Origin: Chthoniobacterales bacterium
Lineage (GTDB): Bacteria; Verrucomicrobiota; Verrucomicrobiia; Chthoniobacterales; DASVRZ01
Length of the DNA: 64,000 nt
Direction of reading: 5' to 3'
NCBI GenBank assembly: GCA_039930045.1
Contig: JBDSQB010000017.1
Span: 124,001 to 188,000 of the forward strand
The position numbers and the translations under genes were made by a program. Positions 35,951 to 45,690 of the stretch are shown here, one piece after another. Positions within the stretch are counted from its first letter, which is position 1; every line of letters starts with the position of its first letter. Below the pieces are notes generated by a model. That model had not been told where the DNA came from and searched no databases. It saw only the letters and a program-made list of their open reading frames with translations.

Positions 35951-36628
35951 TTACTTGGCCTTGGCTGGGGCGGGAGCACCTTTCATTTCGGGCACGTCGT
36001 GATTTTTGTTCAGGGAAAGCAGGTAGCCAACGAGGGCCTCAGCTTCCGGTGTGGGAACGATTTCGTAGCCGTCCGCCGCCGTGTAAGGGGCGGGCAGGTC
36101 GAGGGCTTTGTCGGAACGCTGGCCCTTGATTTTCTTGGTGTCGAAGAGATAGGAGAACGACGGCATGTTCGACTTCGGCTGCACGATCCGTGGGTTGTAG
36201 AGATGGACGAAATGCCACTGGGTATTCTTTTTGCGAGCCTCGACGGAGCCGAGGTCCTCGGCTTTGGTGCCTGCGACATCACGCGCACCGATGCCGCTCA
36301 AATCGGGGCCAGCCCGCAGCGAGCCAAGGAAAACGGCGTCCTCGTAAAGGTAATCGCGAGCCACGCTTTGGCGGGTGCCCCAGTGCCGATCCACGTCGGC
36401 TCCCATGTAGGCGGCGCGCACTTGCTGGGTGTGGCAGCTCACGCATCCGTTGGCGGCGTAAACGGCGCGGCCTTGCTGGGCGAGCCCGGAGACGTTGTAG
36501 GGATAAGGTTCGTTGGTGTCCGCATCGACGACAGGGTCGAGTTTGGCCAGACTGGCGTAAGGGATTCCTATCTGGACGAGCCAGCCGAGGAAAAAGGCTC
36601 CGAAGATGCCGGGAAAGAAATATTTCAT
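35951..36628 (-). CDS. ccoO: CcoO-like monoheme cytochrome c subunit
   Basis: A 225-residue membrane-anchored cytochrome. An N-terminal helix (about 3-22) precedes the heme motif CVSCHTQQVR; downstream, DRHWGTRQSVARDYLYED, LGSLRAGPDLSGIG, WHFVHLYNPR and SNMPSFSYLF (axial Met) follow the CcoO/FixO pattern. A Gly-Gly-Ala-Gly-rich Shine-Dalgarno-like stretch lies in the 3' end of the CcoN-like gene, one base away. The heme ligands are intact, in contrast to the neighbouring CcoN homologue. Confidence 0.92.
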   Translation of the reverse strand: MKYFFPGIFGAFFLGWLVQIGIPYASLAKLDPVVDADTNEPYPYNVSGLAQQGRAVYAANGCVSCHTQQVRAAYMGADVDRHWGTRQSVARDYLYEDAVFLGSLRAGPDLSGIGARDVAGTKAEDLGSVEARKKNTQWHFVHLYNPRIVQPKSNMPSFSYLFDTKKIKGQRSDKALDLPAPYTAADGYEIVPTPEAEALVGYLLSLNKNHDVPEMKGAPAPAKAK

Positions 36629-36629
36629 T

Positions 36630-38114
36630 TTAGTGAGCCTCCTCCGGGTGCAGCGGGGCGATGAGCGTGGGTTCGTCGCTGATCTGGCCGAGGCGCAGAA
36701 TCATCAGCAAGAAATGCAGGGCAAAAATGAGGTGGCCGCCGAGCAGGAGCAAAGCGCCGATGATCGAGCCACGGAGCAACGGCAGGGTGGTTTGCATGAC
36801 GGTGATGTTGTCGATCTGCGCGTTGCCCCAGTCTTTGCCTTGGAAAAGTCCGGCGATGGTCAGCGTGATAATGGTCAGACCGATACCGTAAGCCGTTCCC
36901 CAGAAATGGAATCGAATGAAGGTCGCGGAAACCCATTCGCGACCCACCAAACGCGGGACGATGAAGTAGATCGCGCCGAACATGATGAAGGTGAAAAACG
37001 CGTAAAGGACCAAGTGGCTCTGGGCGACGGTGACATACGTCAGACCTGCCTCCGAGGCGGCGGTGCGCAGCGACAGGATGATCGCAGTCAAAGAGGAAAC
37101 CGTGTAAGCCATCGCGCCCACTACAGTGAACCGCAGGGTCGGGCTGTAGTGCATCATCTGATGTGCGCCGCCAGCCATCGTGAGATGATGATTCACCGCC
37201 ACTGTCGCGACCGGGATGATGGTGAGAGCCGTGGCCACGATGTTCAAGGTGATCAGCCACGTCGGAATCGGGCCGCCGTTGTAGCGTTGCAGTCCGCCCC
37301 AGCCAGCGAGAAACGCGAAGGCCCAGAAGCCGAGGTTGGCCAAATAGTAGCTGTGAATCGGACGTCCCGTGACTTTGGGAATCAAGTAAAAGGCGGCTCC
37401 AAGTCCGATGGCGGTGAACCAGTAATGCGCGATGGCGCTGATGAACCAAGCGTTGTTAATCGCAATGATAACGCCGTGGACCCAAGGCATCGCGGCAAAA
37501 ATGTTGGCGGCCAGCAGTGTCCAGGCCATCCAGATGAAGGCGGCGGTGATGTAGGCCTGAGTGATGAAACCCGTGCCCTCCAGGCGATTGTAGAAAAGGC
37601 CGACGATCCAGATGCCGATGATGGAAAATCCACCCAACATGGTGAGTTGCGACCAAATCGGGAGTTCCATGGATTCCAGCGAACGTCCGTAGCCGAGATG
37701 AATCGCCACGAGCCCGGCGAAGAGGCCGCCATTCCAGATCAGGGTTCCGATGACGACAGCAAGCGGAGAACCGAGTTTAACTCGGCAGAGGCGGACCATC
37801 AGCCAAAGCGAGACGCCCATTCCGGCGCAGGACGCCCAGCCGTAGGTAAACATGCTGGTCGCGATGGGACTCAGCCGACCGAAAGTGAGGAAGCTGTAAT
37901 CGGAAAGAAAGTCGGGCGAGAGCAGTTTCCAAGTCAACACGAGATTGAGCACGCTCCAGGCGACGAGCCAGAGAATGCCGAAGGTGAAAAGGAGTGCGAC
38001 CGGACCGGAGGCGGAGGCGTCGAGTTCCGCACGGGCGCGCATGTCGGCCTCGCTAACCTTCGGATAGGAGGTCAGAGTCGGGGTCAAATCGGGTTCGGCA
38101 AGAATGGAACTCAT
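36630..38114 (-). CDS. CcoN homologue lacking nearly all heme-copper ligands
   Basis: A 494-residue polytopic protein clearly homologous to cbb3 oxidase subunit I: FGRLSPIATSM aligns with FGRLRPLHTNA, YLIPKVTGRPIHSYYL with YFVPKQAERPVYSYRL, and VTVAQSHLVL with TIGHVHAGAL. The low-spin-heme His is Ala85, the TM6 CuB His is Ser226, the CuB His pair is near Leu275-Gln276, and the high-spin-heme His is Gln365; only His367 remains. It therefore should not bind CuB or two hemes in the normal way. It sits among intact ActA-F, CcoO and cytochrome c genes, so it may serve as a structural or novel electron-transfer subunit. Confidence 0.9.
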   Translation of the reverse strand: MSSILAEPDLTPTLTSYPKVSEADMRARAELDASASGPVALLFTFGILWLVAWSVLNLVLTWKLLSPDFLSDYSFLTFGRLSPIATSMFTYGWASCAGMGVSLWLMVRLCRVKLGSPLAVVIGTLIWNGGLFAGLVAIHLGYGRSLESMELPIWSQLTMLGGFSIIGIWIVGLFYNRLEGTGFITQAYITAAFIWMAWTLLAANIFAAMPWVHGVIIAINNAWFISAIAHYWFTAIGLGAAFYLIPKVTGRPIHSYYLANLGFWAFAFLAGWGGLQRYNGGPIPTWLITLNIVATALTIIPVATVAVNHHLTMAGGAHQMMHYSPTLRFTVVGAMAYTVSSLTAIILSLRTAASEAGLTYVTVAQSHLVLYAFFTFIMFGAIYFIVPRLVGREWVSATFIRFHFWGTAYGIGLTIITLTIAGLFQGKDWGNAQIDNITVMQTTLPLLRGSIIGALLLLGGHLIFALHFLLMILRLGQISDEPTLIAPLHPEEAH

Positions 38115-38503
38115 GGTTGTGCGGCGGGTGTTGCGGCTGGAACTGGAGCGGCAGGTGCGGCGGCAGCAGCAGGTGCAGGAGTCGTGGCGACAGGATAAGC
38201 TGAATGCGGCTGGATTTTGGCCAAATCCCTGGCGGTCAAGGTGATGGCGGCTTTCAGCGGGAGCTGGTAAATGCCCTTGGCTTTATCGACCACGCCATAT
38301 TCGCCAATTTTTTTGGCGTTCTCGTCGTTCAGTTTTTTCAGGTTTTCGTAACGCTTAGTGGCGCGGGCGGGATCGTAAGTCGTTGTGCCGCGAGTCGCAT
38401 AGAGGATCAAGGCCACGATGACCGCCGCCGAGGCGAAAGCGAACAAGACGCGGAACGCGGTCAGGACGCCAGGTTTGTGATCGGATAATTCAGAAGAGAC
38501 CAT
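38111..38503 (-). CDS. small membrane protein of the ACIII operon
   Basis: A 130-residue protein with one membrane helix (about 15-38), a soluble segment with a recurring pattern (RATKRYENLKKLN, KIGEYGVVDKAKGIYQLPLKAAI) and an Ala/Pro-rich tail. I have seen the YxxVDxxxGxxxLP pattern in small proteins placed in oxidase and ACIII gene clusters of several phyla; it may aid assembly or subunit contact. It lies between actF (10 nt) and the CcoN-like gene (4-nt overlap). No cofactor site is visible. Confidence 0.75.
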   Translation of the reverse strand: MVSSELSDHKPGVLTAFRVLFAFASAAVIVALILYATRGTTTYDPARATKRYENLKKLNDENAKKIGEYGVVDKAKGIYQLPLKAAITLTARDLAKIQPHSAYPVATTPAPAAAAAPAAPVPAATPAAQP

Positions 38504-38513
38504 GGTGACAGGA

Positions 38514-39746
38514 TTAGTTGGTCAGTTTAAGGGATTCCACTAGTCGCGGGTCGCGAGCCGGGAAGAGGGAGCGTTTGCCGACTTCGTAGAGGAACGCGAC
38601 GATGAGGAAGCTGCCGATGGTGATCGGGCAGATCAGATCGAGGATGTGCGGCGCAAATCCAGTCGTGTGAATGTTTGGCAGCACGATGATGTAAATATCG
38701 AGGAAGTGCATGCAGAGAATCCAGATGGCGATCCAACTGAGGACCGTCGGAATCTTTTTCACAAACCGGAAGAGCAGCATCAGGAACGGGATGAAAAAGT
38801 GCCCGACGACGAGAGTGATGTTGAGCGTATTCCAACTCTCGGTATTGCGGAGGAGGAAGTATTCAGTTTCCTCGGGGATGTTTGCATACCAGATGAGCAT
38901 GTATTGCGAGAAGCCGATGTAGGCCCAAAAAATGGAGAACACGAGAAGGAATTTCCCCATGATGTGGTAATGCTCCATGTTCACGACTTGCAGGTAGCCC
39001 AGTTTGCGCAGCCCAGTGATCACGAGAATCAGGACCGCCATCGAGCTCAAAGCCGAGCCCGCGAAGATGTAAACGCCCCACATGGTCGAGTACCATTTGT
39101 AATTCAGAGCCATGATCCAATCGATGCCGGCAAAGGTGATGGAGAGGGCGAAAAACGGGAGGGCGCGATATGATTTCGTGCGCATTTTCAAGCTATGCTT
39201 GATGTCACCTGTGGCGTCCTGCGCTGCGGAATGGCTGCGGAAAGTGCGGGCGAAAAACGTAAAGAAAGCGAAGTAAAAAACCGAGCGAATCCAGAAGAGC
39301 GGGATTTTGACCCCGGCGATGACGGGATAGAAATACCAAGTCTTGCTCGCGAAGACCGGATCATGCTCCGGATTTACGTTGATCCATTCCCAAATCGTGG
39401 TGCGAAAAAGCACCAGCGGAATAAAGAAAATGGCCAGATAAGGCATCAAGGACGCTAGATTTTCCATCTGCCGACGCACTACGACCGACCAGGCGGCATC
39501 GGTGGCGTGATGGAGGATGACCCAAAAGAGCGATCCCGCCAGGATGGTGAAGAAAAAGAGGAAGCCAAAGAGCGCGGAAAAGGCAAACTGCTTGGCCAGC
39601 AGCACGTCGTGAGTCGCCCGGAACCCGTAAATCGCGGCAATAATCAGCCCCACGATTCCCACCACTGCGGCGGAAAAGCCGAGGCGGCTGGTGGTTTTGG
39701 AGTCAAATTGCTCCGCTTTCGGTAAGGTAATAGAATGGTCGCTCAC
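38514..39746 (-). CDS. actF: alternative complex III subunit ActF
   Basis: A 410-residue integral membrane protein with about ten helices, homologous to the NrfD/PsrC-type quinol-interacting subunits. In ACIII, ActF pairs with ActC. Recognisable stretches are SLFWVILHHATDAAWSVVVRRQMENLA, ITFAGIDWIMALNYKWYSTMWGVY and WYANIPEETEYF. It overlaps actE by 4 nt. Confidence 0.93.
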   Translation of the reverse strand: MSDHSITLPKAEQFDSKTTSRLGFSAAVVGIVGLIIAAIYGFRATHDVLLAKQFAFSALFGFLFFFTILAGSLFWVILHHATDAAWSVVVRRQMENLASLMPYLAIFFIPLVLFRTTIWEWINVNPEHDPVFASKTWYFYPVIAGVKIPLFWIRSVFYFAFFTFFARTFRSHSAAQDATGDIKHSLKMRTKSYRALPFFALSITFAGIDWIMALNYKWYSTMWGVYIFAGSALSSMAVLILVITGLRKLGYLQVVNMEHYHIMGKFLLVFSIFWAYIGFSQYMLIWYANIPEETEYFLLRNTESWNTLNITLVVGHFFIPFLMLLFRFVKKIPTVLSWIAIWILCMHFLDIYIIVLPNIHTTGFAPHILDLICPITIGSFLIVAFLYEVGKRSLFPARDPRLVESLKLTN

Positions 39747-40414
39747 TTGGCCTCCAATTTGGCTAGGACGTCGGCTGGGACGTCGGTTCTTGCAGCATTT
39801 TGCGCACGTTGCAGGGCGCGGACGTAAGCCACAATGGCCCAGCGATCCTCACGAGTGACCTTGTCGCCATAGGGCATCATGGTGTTTTTACCGTGTACAA
39901 TCGTGTTGTAAATTTCACCATCGGCCATGTTGCGCAGACGGTCTTGATGATAACTCGGGACGCCGACCAACCCGTATTGGGTGGTGATGCCGTTGCCAGC
40001 ACCCGTGGCTCCGTGGCAAACGGCGCAGTTGATCTGGAACCGCTGATGACCTCGATTCAGGAGCGCCTCATTCACAAGAAGAGGTATGCCGGTGCCCCAG
40101 TTGGCACCCATTTTACCGGTGTCGATGTATTCGTCACCCTGGCTGAATCCCTTGTAGAGACCAGGGCCGGTTTCCTGGCCGGGAGTGGGTTTGCGGGGTT
40201 CGTTATATCCGAACGGAACCGTGCCGGCGACCGGCGGGCGTTCGACGCGTCCATCGGCAAAGAACTCGCTCGTCTTCTGCGGCTTGTATTTAGCCTGACG
40301 ATCCATGTCGGGGAAAATCTCCGTGGGCGGTTTGCGGGAGATGTCCCCACGGAAACCTGCGCCAGCGACCACGCCGATGCCGACCAGAAGTAGAATGAGA
40401 AAAAAGTAACGCAT
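39743..40414 (-). CDS. actE: alternative complex III monoheme cytochrome ActE
   Basis: A 223-residue protein with an N-terminal hydrophobic signal or anchor (MRYFFLILLLVGIGVVAG) and a single c-type heme site CAVCHGATGAGNG, with an axial Met in NTMMPYGDKV. In ACIII, ActE accepts electrons from the pentaheme ActA and hands them to cytochrome c or an oxidase. The position between actD and actF is the standard order. Confidence 0.93.
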   Translation of the reverse strand: MRYFFLILLLVGIGVVAGAGFRGDISRKPPTEIFPDMDRQAKYKPQKTSEFFADGRVERPPVAGTVPFGYNEPRKPTPGQETGPGLYKGFSQGDEYIDTGKMGANWGTGIPLLVNEALLNRGHQRFQINCAVCHGATGAGNGITTQYGLVGVPSYHQDRLRNMADGEIYNTIVHGKNTMMPYGDKVTREDRWAIVAYVRALQRAQNAARTDVPADVLAKLEAK

Positions 40415-40420
40415 CGTCGT

Positions 40421-40975
40421 TTATTCGTGGATCAGGGTGATATCCTTGGCGCCCAGCTCGGCGAGGAGTTCCGAGGTTCCCTGTTCGGTAAATTTCGGAT
40501 CAGCGGCCTCGATGATCATCATGAAACCGTCGTCGCTAAACTGGCCGAAACCATCCCAATTAAAAACAGGATGATGCCAGCGAGGCAGTCCGTTCAGCAC
40601 CAGCATGCTCCCAACAGCAGTGAACGCTGAAAAAAGAATGGTGAGCTCAAACATGATCGGGAAAAACGCTGGCACCGTGAAGAGACCGGTCGGTTTTCCA
40701 TGAACGATGAGCGGATACAGGATTTTGGAAGGGATAAACTCCAAGCAAACAGCCGTGGTAAATCCCGTTATTCCGCCGCAGAAAACGATCTTACCCAAAA
40801 TGGAATGCCCGAGGCCCATGGCCGCATCCATGCCGTGCACCGGATACGGTGTATGCACGTCCCAGCGGCGAAAACCTTTGTCGCGGATTTTCTTGGCGGC
40901 TTCGTAAATCTCGGCGGCACTCGAAAAGCGCGCACCCAGTCCGTAAATTTTGCGTCGTTCAGCGATGGCGGCCAT
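40421..40975 (-). CDS. actD: alternative complex III subunit ActD (DUF3341)
   Basis: A 184-residue protein with a soluble N-terminal domain (YGLGARFSSAAEIYEAAKKIRDKGF, DVHTPYPVHGMDAAMG) and two membrane helices (about 60-85 and 105-130), followed by a soluble tail. This matches DUF3341/ActD. It has no cofactors and stabilises the complex on the membrane. Gaps to actC and actE are 4 and 6 nt. Confidence 0.94.
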   Translation of the reverse strand: MAAIAERRKIYGLGARFSSAAEIYEAAKKIRDKGFRRWDVHTPYPVHGMDAAMGLGHSILGKIVFCGGITGFTTAVCLEFIPSKILYPLIVHGKPTGLFTVPAFFPIMFELTILFSAFTAVGSMLVLNGLPRWHHPVFNWDGFGQFSDDGFMMIIEAADPKFTEQGTSELLAELGAKDITLIHE

Positions 40976-40979
40976 AAAA

Positions 40980-42470
40980 TTAGTAATGCAATCCCGTGGT
41001 GACAGGCTGGGTTTCGTGATCGCCCTTCTTCAGATGATAATGCGGGTCGGCCTCGGGCAGAACGCCTTTGACCTCGGAAATCGCAATCATCGGCAGGAAA
41101 CGAATGAAGAGCAGAAACAGCGTCATGAACAACCCAAACGTGCCGGTGAAAGTCCAGATATCAACCCAAGTCGGATGGAACATGCCCCAAGCGGATGGCA
41201 CGAAGTCGCGGTGAATCGAGGTGACGATGATGACGAAGCGCTCGAACCACATGCCGGCGTTGACGCACATGCAGACGGCGAAGACGACCCAGATGTTGTA
41301 GCGCATCCGCGGAATCCAGAAGATCTGGGGCGAGATGACGTTGAGCGACATCATGGCCCAGTAGGCCCACCAATACGGGGCGACCGGGACGTTGTAGAGC
41401 TTGCTGAAAATGTAAGGGTCGGCCATGCGGTTGCGCAGGAAGAGCCAGGTTTCATACGGATTGCCCGAATAGGCTGCCGTGAAAAATTCCATGCAATAGG
41501 CGTAACCCACAATGGTGCCGGTGAGCAGGATGATCTTGCACATCACATCGACGTGTTTCGGGGTGATCAGATCGTGCAACCCGTAAATCGCCCGCGCTGG
41601 AAGCATGAGTGTGAGCACCATGGCGAAGCCGCCAAAGATGGCACCGGCAACGAAATACGGAGGGAAAATCGTCGTGTGCCAGCCGGGAATGACGGAAGTC
41701 GCGAAGTCGAAGGACACGACCGAGTGCACCGAGAGCACGAGCGGAGTCGAGATGCCAGCGAGAATCAAATAAGCCAGCTCATAGTGGCGCCATTGGCGGT
41801 TGCCGCCGCGCCAACCGAGGGCGAGAAAGCCGTAGGCGAAACGGGAAATTTTGCTCGTGGCCCGGTCGCGCAACGTGGCGAGATCGGGAATCAGGCCGAC
41901 AAACCAGAACATCACGGACACGGTGAAATAAGTGGATACCGCAAACACGTCCCAGAGCAGCGGAGACCGGAAGTTGGGCCAGATGCCATTCGCATTCGGA
42001 ATCGGCGCAAGGAACCAGACCATCCAGATGCGGCCGACGTGAATGCCGGGGAAAATACCAGCGCAAACCACCGCGAAAAGGGTCATTGCCTCGGAAGCGC
42101 GGTTGATCGACGTGCGCCATTTCTGACGAGTCAGAAAGAGAACCGCCGAGATCAGAGTTCCGGCGTGGCCGATGCCGATCCAGAACACGAAATTCGTGAT
42201 GTCCCACGCCCAGCCGACGGGGTGATTCAATCCCCAGACGCCGACGCCTGTGGAAATCATGTAGGCGATGCAGGAGAAACAGACCAGGGCCAGCGTGCCG
42301 CAGATCGCTAGCGAGACAAGCCACCAGACAGGAGTCGGGCCTTCGACGATGCCGCAGATGCGCTGGGTGACCCAGGCCATCGAGCGGTTATTAAGGACGA
42401 GAGGAATGCGCGGAAGCGGTTCCTCGGCGGTGGGGTTGGGCCCCATGACAAGCATTTCGGAAGTAGCCAT
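40980..42470 (-). CDS. actC: alternative complex III quinol-binding subunit ActC
   Basis: A 496-residue NrfD-family integral membrane protein with about ten helices. The sequence [39 protein letters not shown] is highly typical, as is [32 protein letters not shown]. ActC is the site of menaquinol oxidation and probable proton handling. A Shine-Dalgarno-like AGGAG lies upstream. The start shares one base with the actB stop (TAATG). Confidence 0.95.
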   Translation of the reverse strand: MATSEMLVMGPNPTAEEPLPRIPLVLNNRSMAWVTQRICGIVEGPTPVWWLVSLAICGTLALVCFSCIAYMISTGVGVWGLNHPVGWAWDITNFVFWIGIGHAGTLISAVLFLTRQKWRTSINRASEAMTLFAVVCAGIFPGIHVGRIWMVWFLAPIPNANGIWPNFRSPLLWDVFAVSTYFTVSVMFWFVGLIPDLATLRDRATSKISRFAYGFLALGWRGGNRQWRHYELAYLILAGISTPLVLSVHSVVSFDFATSVIPGWHTTIFPPYFVAGAIFGGFAMVLTLMLPARAIYGLHDLITPKHVDVMCKIILLTGTIVGYAYCMEFFTAAYSGNPYETWLFLRNRMADPYIFSKLYNVPVAPYWWAYWAMMSLNVISPQIFWIPRMRYNIWVVFAVCMCVNAGMWFERFVIIVTSIHRDFVPSAWGMFHPTWVDIWTFTGTFGLFMTLFLLFIRFLPMIAISEVKGVLPEADPHYHLKKGDHETQPVTTGLHY

Positions 42471-45400
42471 TAGTGATGTGCTCCTGCGGGTTCGTGATTA
42501 GGATGCAACTCGTCCGGGTTTTTAGCGGGTCCATTTCCACCGGGAGCGCCCTGGCCGTGGAGAGACTCGTATTCGTCCGGATAAATGTCGGCCACTTTGT
42601 CAGCACCGGGCATTTTCGGGTTCGGGTTGCGAATGCGCGCCAGATAGCTGGTGCGCGTGCGAACGTCCAAATACTCCAGCAAACGATAGCGGCGCGGGTT
42701 GTCGAGCAGCTTGGCCACGGCACTGTCCGGATCGCGCAAATCGCCGAAGGTGATCGCGTCCGTCGGGCAGGCCTGCATGCAGGCAGACTGAATCGAGTCC
42801 GTTGGGATTCTCAATTTATCCGAAGCGCCCGCCTTGATGCGTGAGCTGATGCGGCCTTCCTCGATGCGCTGGATACAGTAAGTGCATTTCTCCATGACGC
42901 CTCGGATGCGGACCGTGACGTTCGGGTTTTTCTGCATCTTGGTGAGCTCCTCGGTGCCTTTCGGCGCGAGAGGTCCATAATAAAGACCGCTGGCCTCGGG
43001 CAGGATGCCGACCTTGATCTTCTCGATCGGGCGCTCGTTGTAGTTGAAGAAATTGAAGCGGCGCACCTTGAACGGGCAGTTGTTCGCGCAATAACGGGTG
43101 CCGATGCAGCGGTTATAGGCCATCACATTGAGGCCGTCCTCGCTGTGAACCGTGGCGTTGACCGGGCAAACCGTCTCGCACGGGGCGTTTTCGCAATGCT
43201 GACAACCCATCGGCTGCATCATCATTTCGGGTTCCGTCTCATTGTGCTCATCGCCAGCGGTGGCAAAGTAGCGATCAATGCGCAGCCAGTGCATTTCGCG
43301 GTTATTCATCACCTGCTGCTTGCCGACGATTGGAATGTTATTTTCCGCCTGGCAGGCAATCGTGCAGGTGCTGCAGCCGGTGCAGGTGTTCAGATCAATC
43401 ATCATGCCCCATTGCTCAGGCATGTTCAGAGGCGGCGATTTATAGAGCGAAATGTTCGGCGGAATGTGCCCGTCGATGTGCATCGTTTTGGCAAACTCTG
43501 GGTCCTCAGCAAATTTCTCAGCGGTAGCTTCGCGAACGAGCGCGCGGCCTTCCATCTGATTGTGCTCCTGGGTAAGGGCCAGCTTGTATTGTTTGCCAGT
43601 TCTTTCCACAGCCGCCACGGCGACATACGGAGCGGTGGAACTGATCAGCTGAAAGGCATTGAACCCGACTCCGGTGCCGATTTTGCCAGCGGTGCCGGGG
43701 GCATGACCATAGCCGCGAGGCAGGGTGATCGACTCGTCGGCATGTCCGGGGCAGACCAGAACGGGCACTTCCAGGCTGCGTCCATTCACCGTGATTTTTA
43801 CCACATCACTATCGAGGTGCGACTCGTCGGAACGCACTAGCGGATCGCTCGCGCGGGCGAGATCCAGATCCGTGGCCGTTTTGCGGCTGATGAGGGCCGC
43901 GTTGTCCCAAGTCAGCTTGGTGATTGGATCGGGCAATTCCTGAAGCCAGCCGTTGTCGATACTGTTGCCGTCGGGAATTTTGTAGTCAGGCGGGAAAACG
44001 ATCTCGATGCCCTTGTTTTCGGCCAAGGTGATGGCCGTCGCCGCACTGCGGAAAGCCAGCGGAGCCGCTGCGGGCGGGATGTCGAGATAACCGTTTTGGA
44101 GAAATTTTGGCCAGTCAGTTCCGGCAGCGAGCGTGTCGAAAGTCGCACGGACGAGTTCCGCTCCAGTCGGGGCAGGAAGCCCGGCGACCAGCGAAAGCAC
44201 ATCATTAATAGAAAGCCCGCCGAAAAGCGGCAGAATCATCGGCTGCACGGGAACGTAAGTCCCATCGGGAGTCAGGGCGTCATCCCAGCTTTCGAGAAAA
44301 TGCGTGCCGGGAACGTGCCATTTGGCGGCTTGCGCTGTGGCATCGGTGCGGAGGCCGACATGAATCACGTCGGGGACAGACTTGAGCAACTCGGCAAATT
44401 GGAAGTCGGCTGGAGCGGTGTAAACCGGATTGGACTCAAGAACGAAAAGCGCCGAAACCGTCTTAGCTTTGATGGAGGCTGCCAGATCGGCCAAGGTTCC
44501 AGCAGCGACTGGAGGAATCGCGACTCCGAGAAGTGTGGAGCCGACGTTGCCCAATGCCTGATTGATGGCAAACCCGAGCGCCTGCACTTCGACTGGCTGG
44601 CGGGGTCCGACGAAAACGAGACTCGCCCCTCTCGCCGTCAACAAATCGGCAGCGCATTCCTTGATCCAATCGGCGCTGGCTCCCAGATCGGCAGTGCCCG
44701 TCGCAGTGGCGGCGACTCCCAATTCCTTGGCAAGAGCCACGAGGAAGGCCGGAACCAGACCCGCCTTGAGACGCAGGCGATGGTCGGCCATGCCGCCAGT
44801 AATTGTGTAGCGATTTTCAACCGCGTAGAGGCGGTTCATTTTGCCAGCCGGATCGCGGCGGCGGGAAAATTGACGCGTCGCGTCCGTTCCTACGGCGTCG
44901 ATGCCGAGGAAATCGGAGTCCACGGCGAGGATGACGTTTGCCTTTTCGAGATTGTATTTCAGCGCGACGCCATCACCGAAAGACGCGGCGACTGCCTCGT
45001 GCCGGAGGCTGCCGGTGGGATCGTAAACGTGAAATTTCGCGCCGGGATATTTTGCGGCAATCTCCCGCTGGAGTCGGGCGCGCGTCGGCGAATTGCTGAC
45101 GTCGGAGAGGAAAGCCATTCCCTCGCCGGCGCCGGCTTTGCTGAGAAGATCCTTCAGATATGACTCAAACTCGGCTCGCTCGGCTTTTTGACCGTGGGCA
45201 ACAAATGTCCGGGAGCGCTCTGGGTTGTAGAGGTCGAGAATCGTCGCCTGCGCCTGTAAATCGGTCGAACCGCCAGTCGATGGATGCAGCGGGTTGCCCT
45301 CGATTTTGGTGGGACGACCGTCATTCGTGGTCACCATTAGCGGCATTGCGCCGCCGCGTCGCGGCATCGCGCTGGCATAGTAAAGCGCCTTGCCAGGAAT

Positions 45401-45679
45401 GCTCCATTCGACGCTCTTCGAGAGTGCGGCAAATTGGATTTCCGGACGACGGCAGCCACTGAATCCAAAACCGGCCAGCGCCAGCGAGGCGCCCATGATT
45501 TGCACGAAACTGCGACGGCTCAGCCCATCGGGTCCATCCAGTTCCAACTCGGCGGCGCCTTGGGGAAATTCACGCGCCAGCCAGCCGCGGAAGGAGGGCG
45601 TGTCGGCCAGTTCCTCGACGTTGCGCCAATATTTCTTGCCGGTCGCGGCCTCGGTTGGATGTTGTAAAATACGTTTCAT
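42470..45679 (-). CDS. actB: alternative complex III iron-sulfur subunit ActB
   Basis: A 1069-residue fusion of a molybdopterin-oxidoreductase-like domain (no cofactor in ACIII) with a C-terminal ferredoxin domain. A twin-arginine signal [23 protein letters not shown] near residues 53-75 ends in a lipobox-like Cys. The C-terminal quarter contains four Fe-S motifs: [38 protein letters not shown] and CTYCIQ with CMQACP. Electrons pass from ActC through these clusters to ActA. The ATG at 45679 fits the usual short leader and lies 11 nt after actA. Confidence 0.95.
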   Translation of the reverse strand: MKRILQHPTEAATGKKYWRNVEELADTPSFRGWLAREFPQGAAELELDGPDGLSRRSFVQIMGASLALAGFGFSGCRRPEIQFAALSKSVEWSIPGKALYYASAMPRRGGAMPLMVTTNDGRPTKIEGNPLHPSTGGSTDLQAQATILDLYNPERSRTFVAHGQKAERAEFESYLKDLLSKAGAGEGMAFLSDVSNSPTRARLQREIAAKYPGAKFHVYDPTGSLRHEAVAASFGDGVALKYNLEKANVILAVDSDFLGIDAVGTDATRQFSRRRDPAGKMNRLYAVENRYTITGGMADHRLRLKAGLVPAFLVALAKELGVAATATGTADLGASADWIKECAADLLTARGASLVFVGPRQPVEVQALGFAINQALGNVGSTLLGVAIPPVAAGTLADLAASIKAKTVSALFVLESNPVYTAPADFQFAELLKSVPDVIHVGLRTDATAQAAKWHVPGTHFLESWDDALTPDGTYVPVQPMILPLFGGLSINDVLSLVAGLPAPTGAELVRATFDTLAAGTDWPKFLQNGYLDIPPAAAPLAFRSAATAITLAENKGIEIVFPPDYKIPDGNSIDNGWLQELPDPITKLTWDNAALISRKTATDLDLARASDPLVRSDESHLDSDVVKITVNGRSLEVPVLVCPGHADESITLPRGYGHAPGTAGKIGTGVGFNAFQLISSTAPYVAVAAVERTGKQYKLALTQEHNQMEGRALVREATAEKFAEDPEFAKTMHIDGHIPPNISLYKSPPLNMPEQWGMMIDLNTCTGCSTCTIACQAENNIPIVGKQQVMNNREMHWLRIDRYFATAGDEHNETEPEMMMQPMGCQHCENAPCETVCPVNATVHSEDGLNVMAYNRCIGTRYCANNCPFKVRRFNFFNYNERPIEKIKVGILPEASGLYYGPLAPKGTEELTKMQKNPNVTVRIRGVMEKCTYCIQRIEEGRISSRIKAGASDKLRIPTDSIQSACMQACPTDAITFGDLRDPDSAVAKLLDNPRRYRLLEYLDVRTRTSYLARIRNPNPKMPGADKVADIYPDEYESLHGQGAPGGNGPAKNPDELHPNHEPAGAHH

Positions 45680-45690
45680 TGACCTGGTGA

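Noticed and set aside
36630-38114. Annotation of this gene as an ordinary cbb3 oxidase catalytic subunit
   Set aside because: Overall similarity is clear, but the ligands required for heme-copper catalysis are absent.
36606-38198. 530-aa plus-strand frame opposite the CcoN-like gene
   Set aside because: Low-complexity, charged antisense frame without domains; the minus strand is clearly homologous to CcoN.
40950-42311. 453-aa plus-strand frame opposite actC
   Set aside because: Glu/His/Arg-rich antisense shadow of a conserved membrane protein gene.
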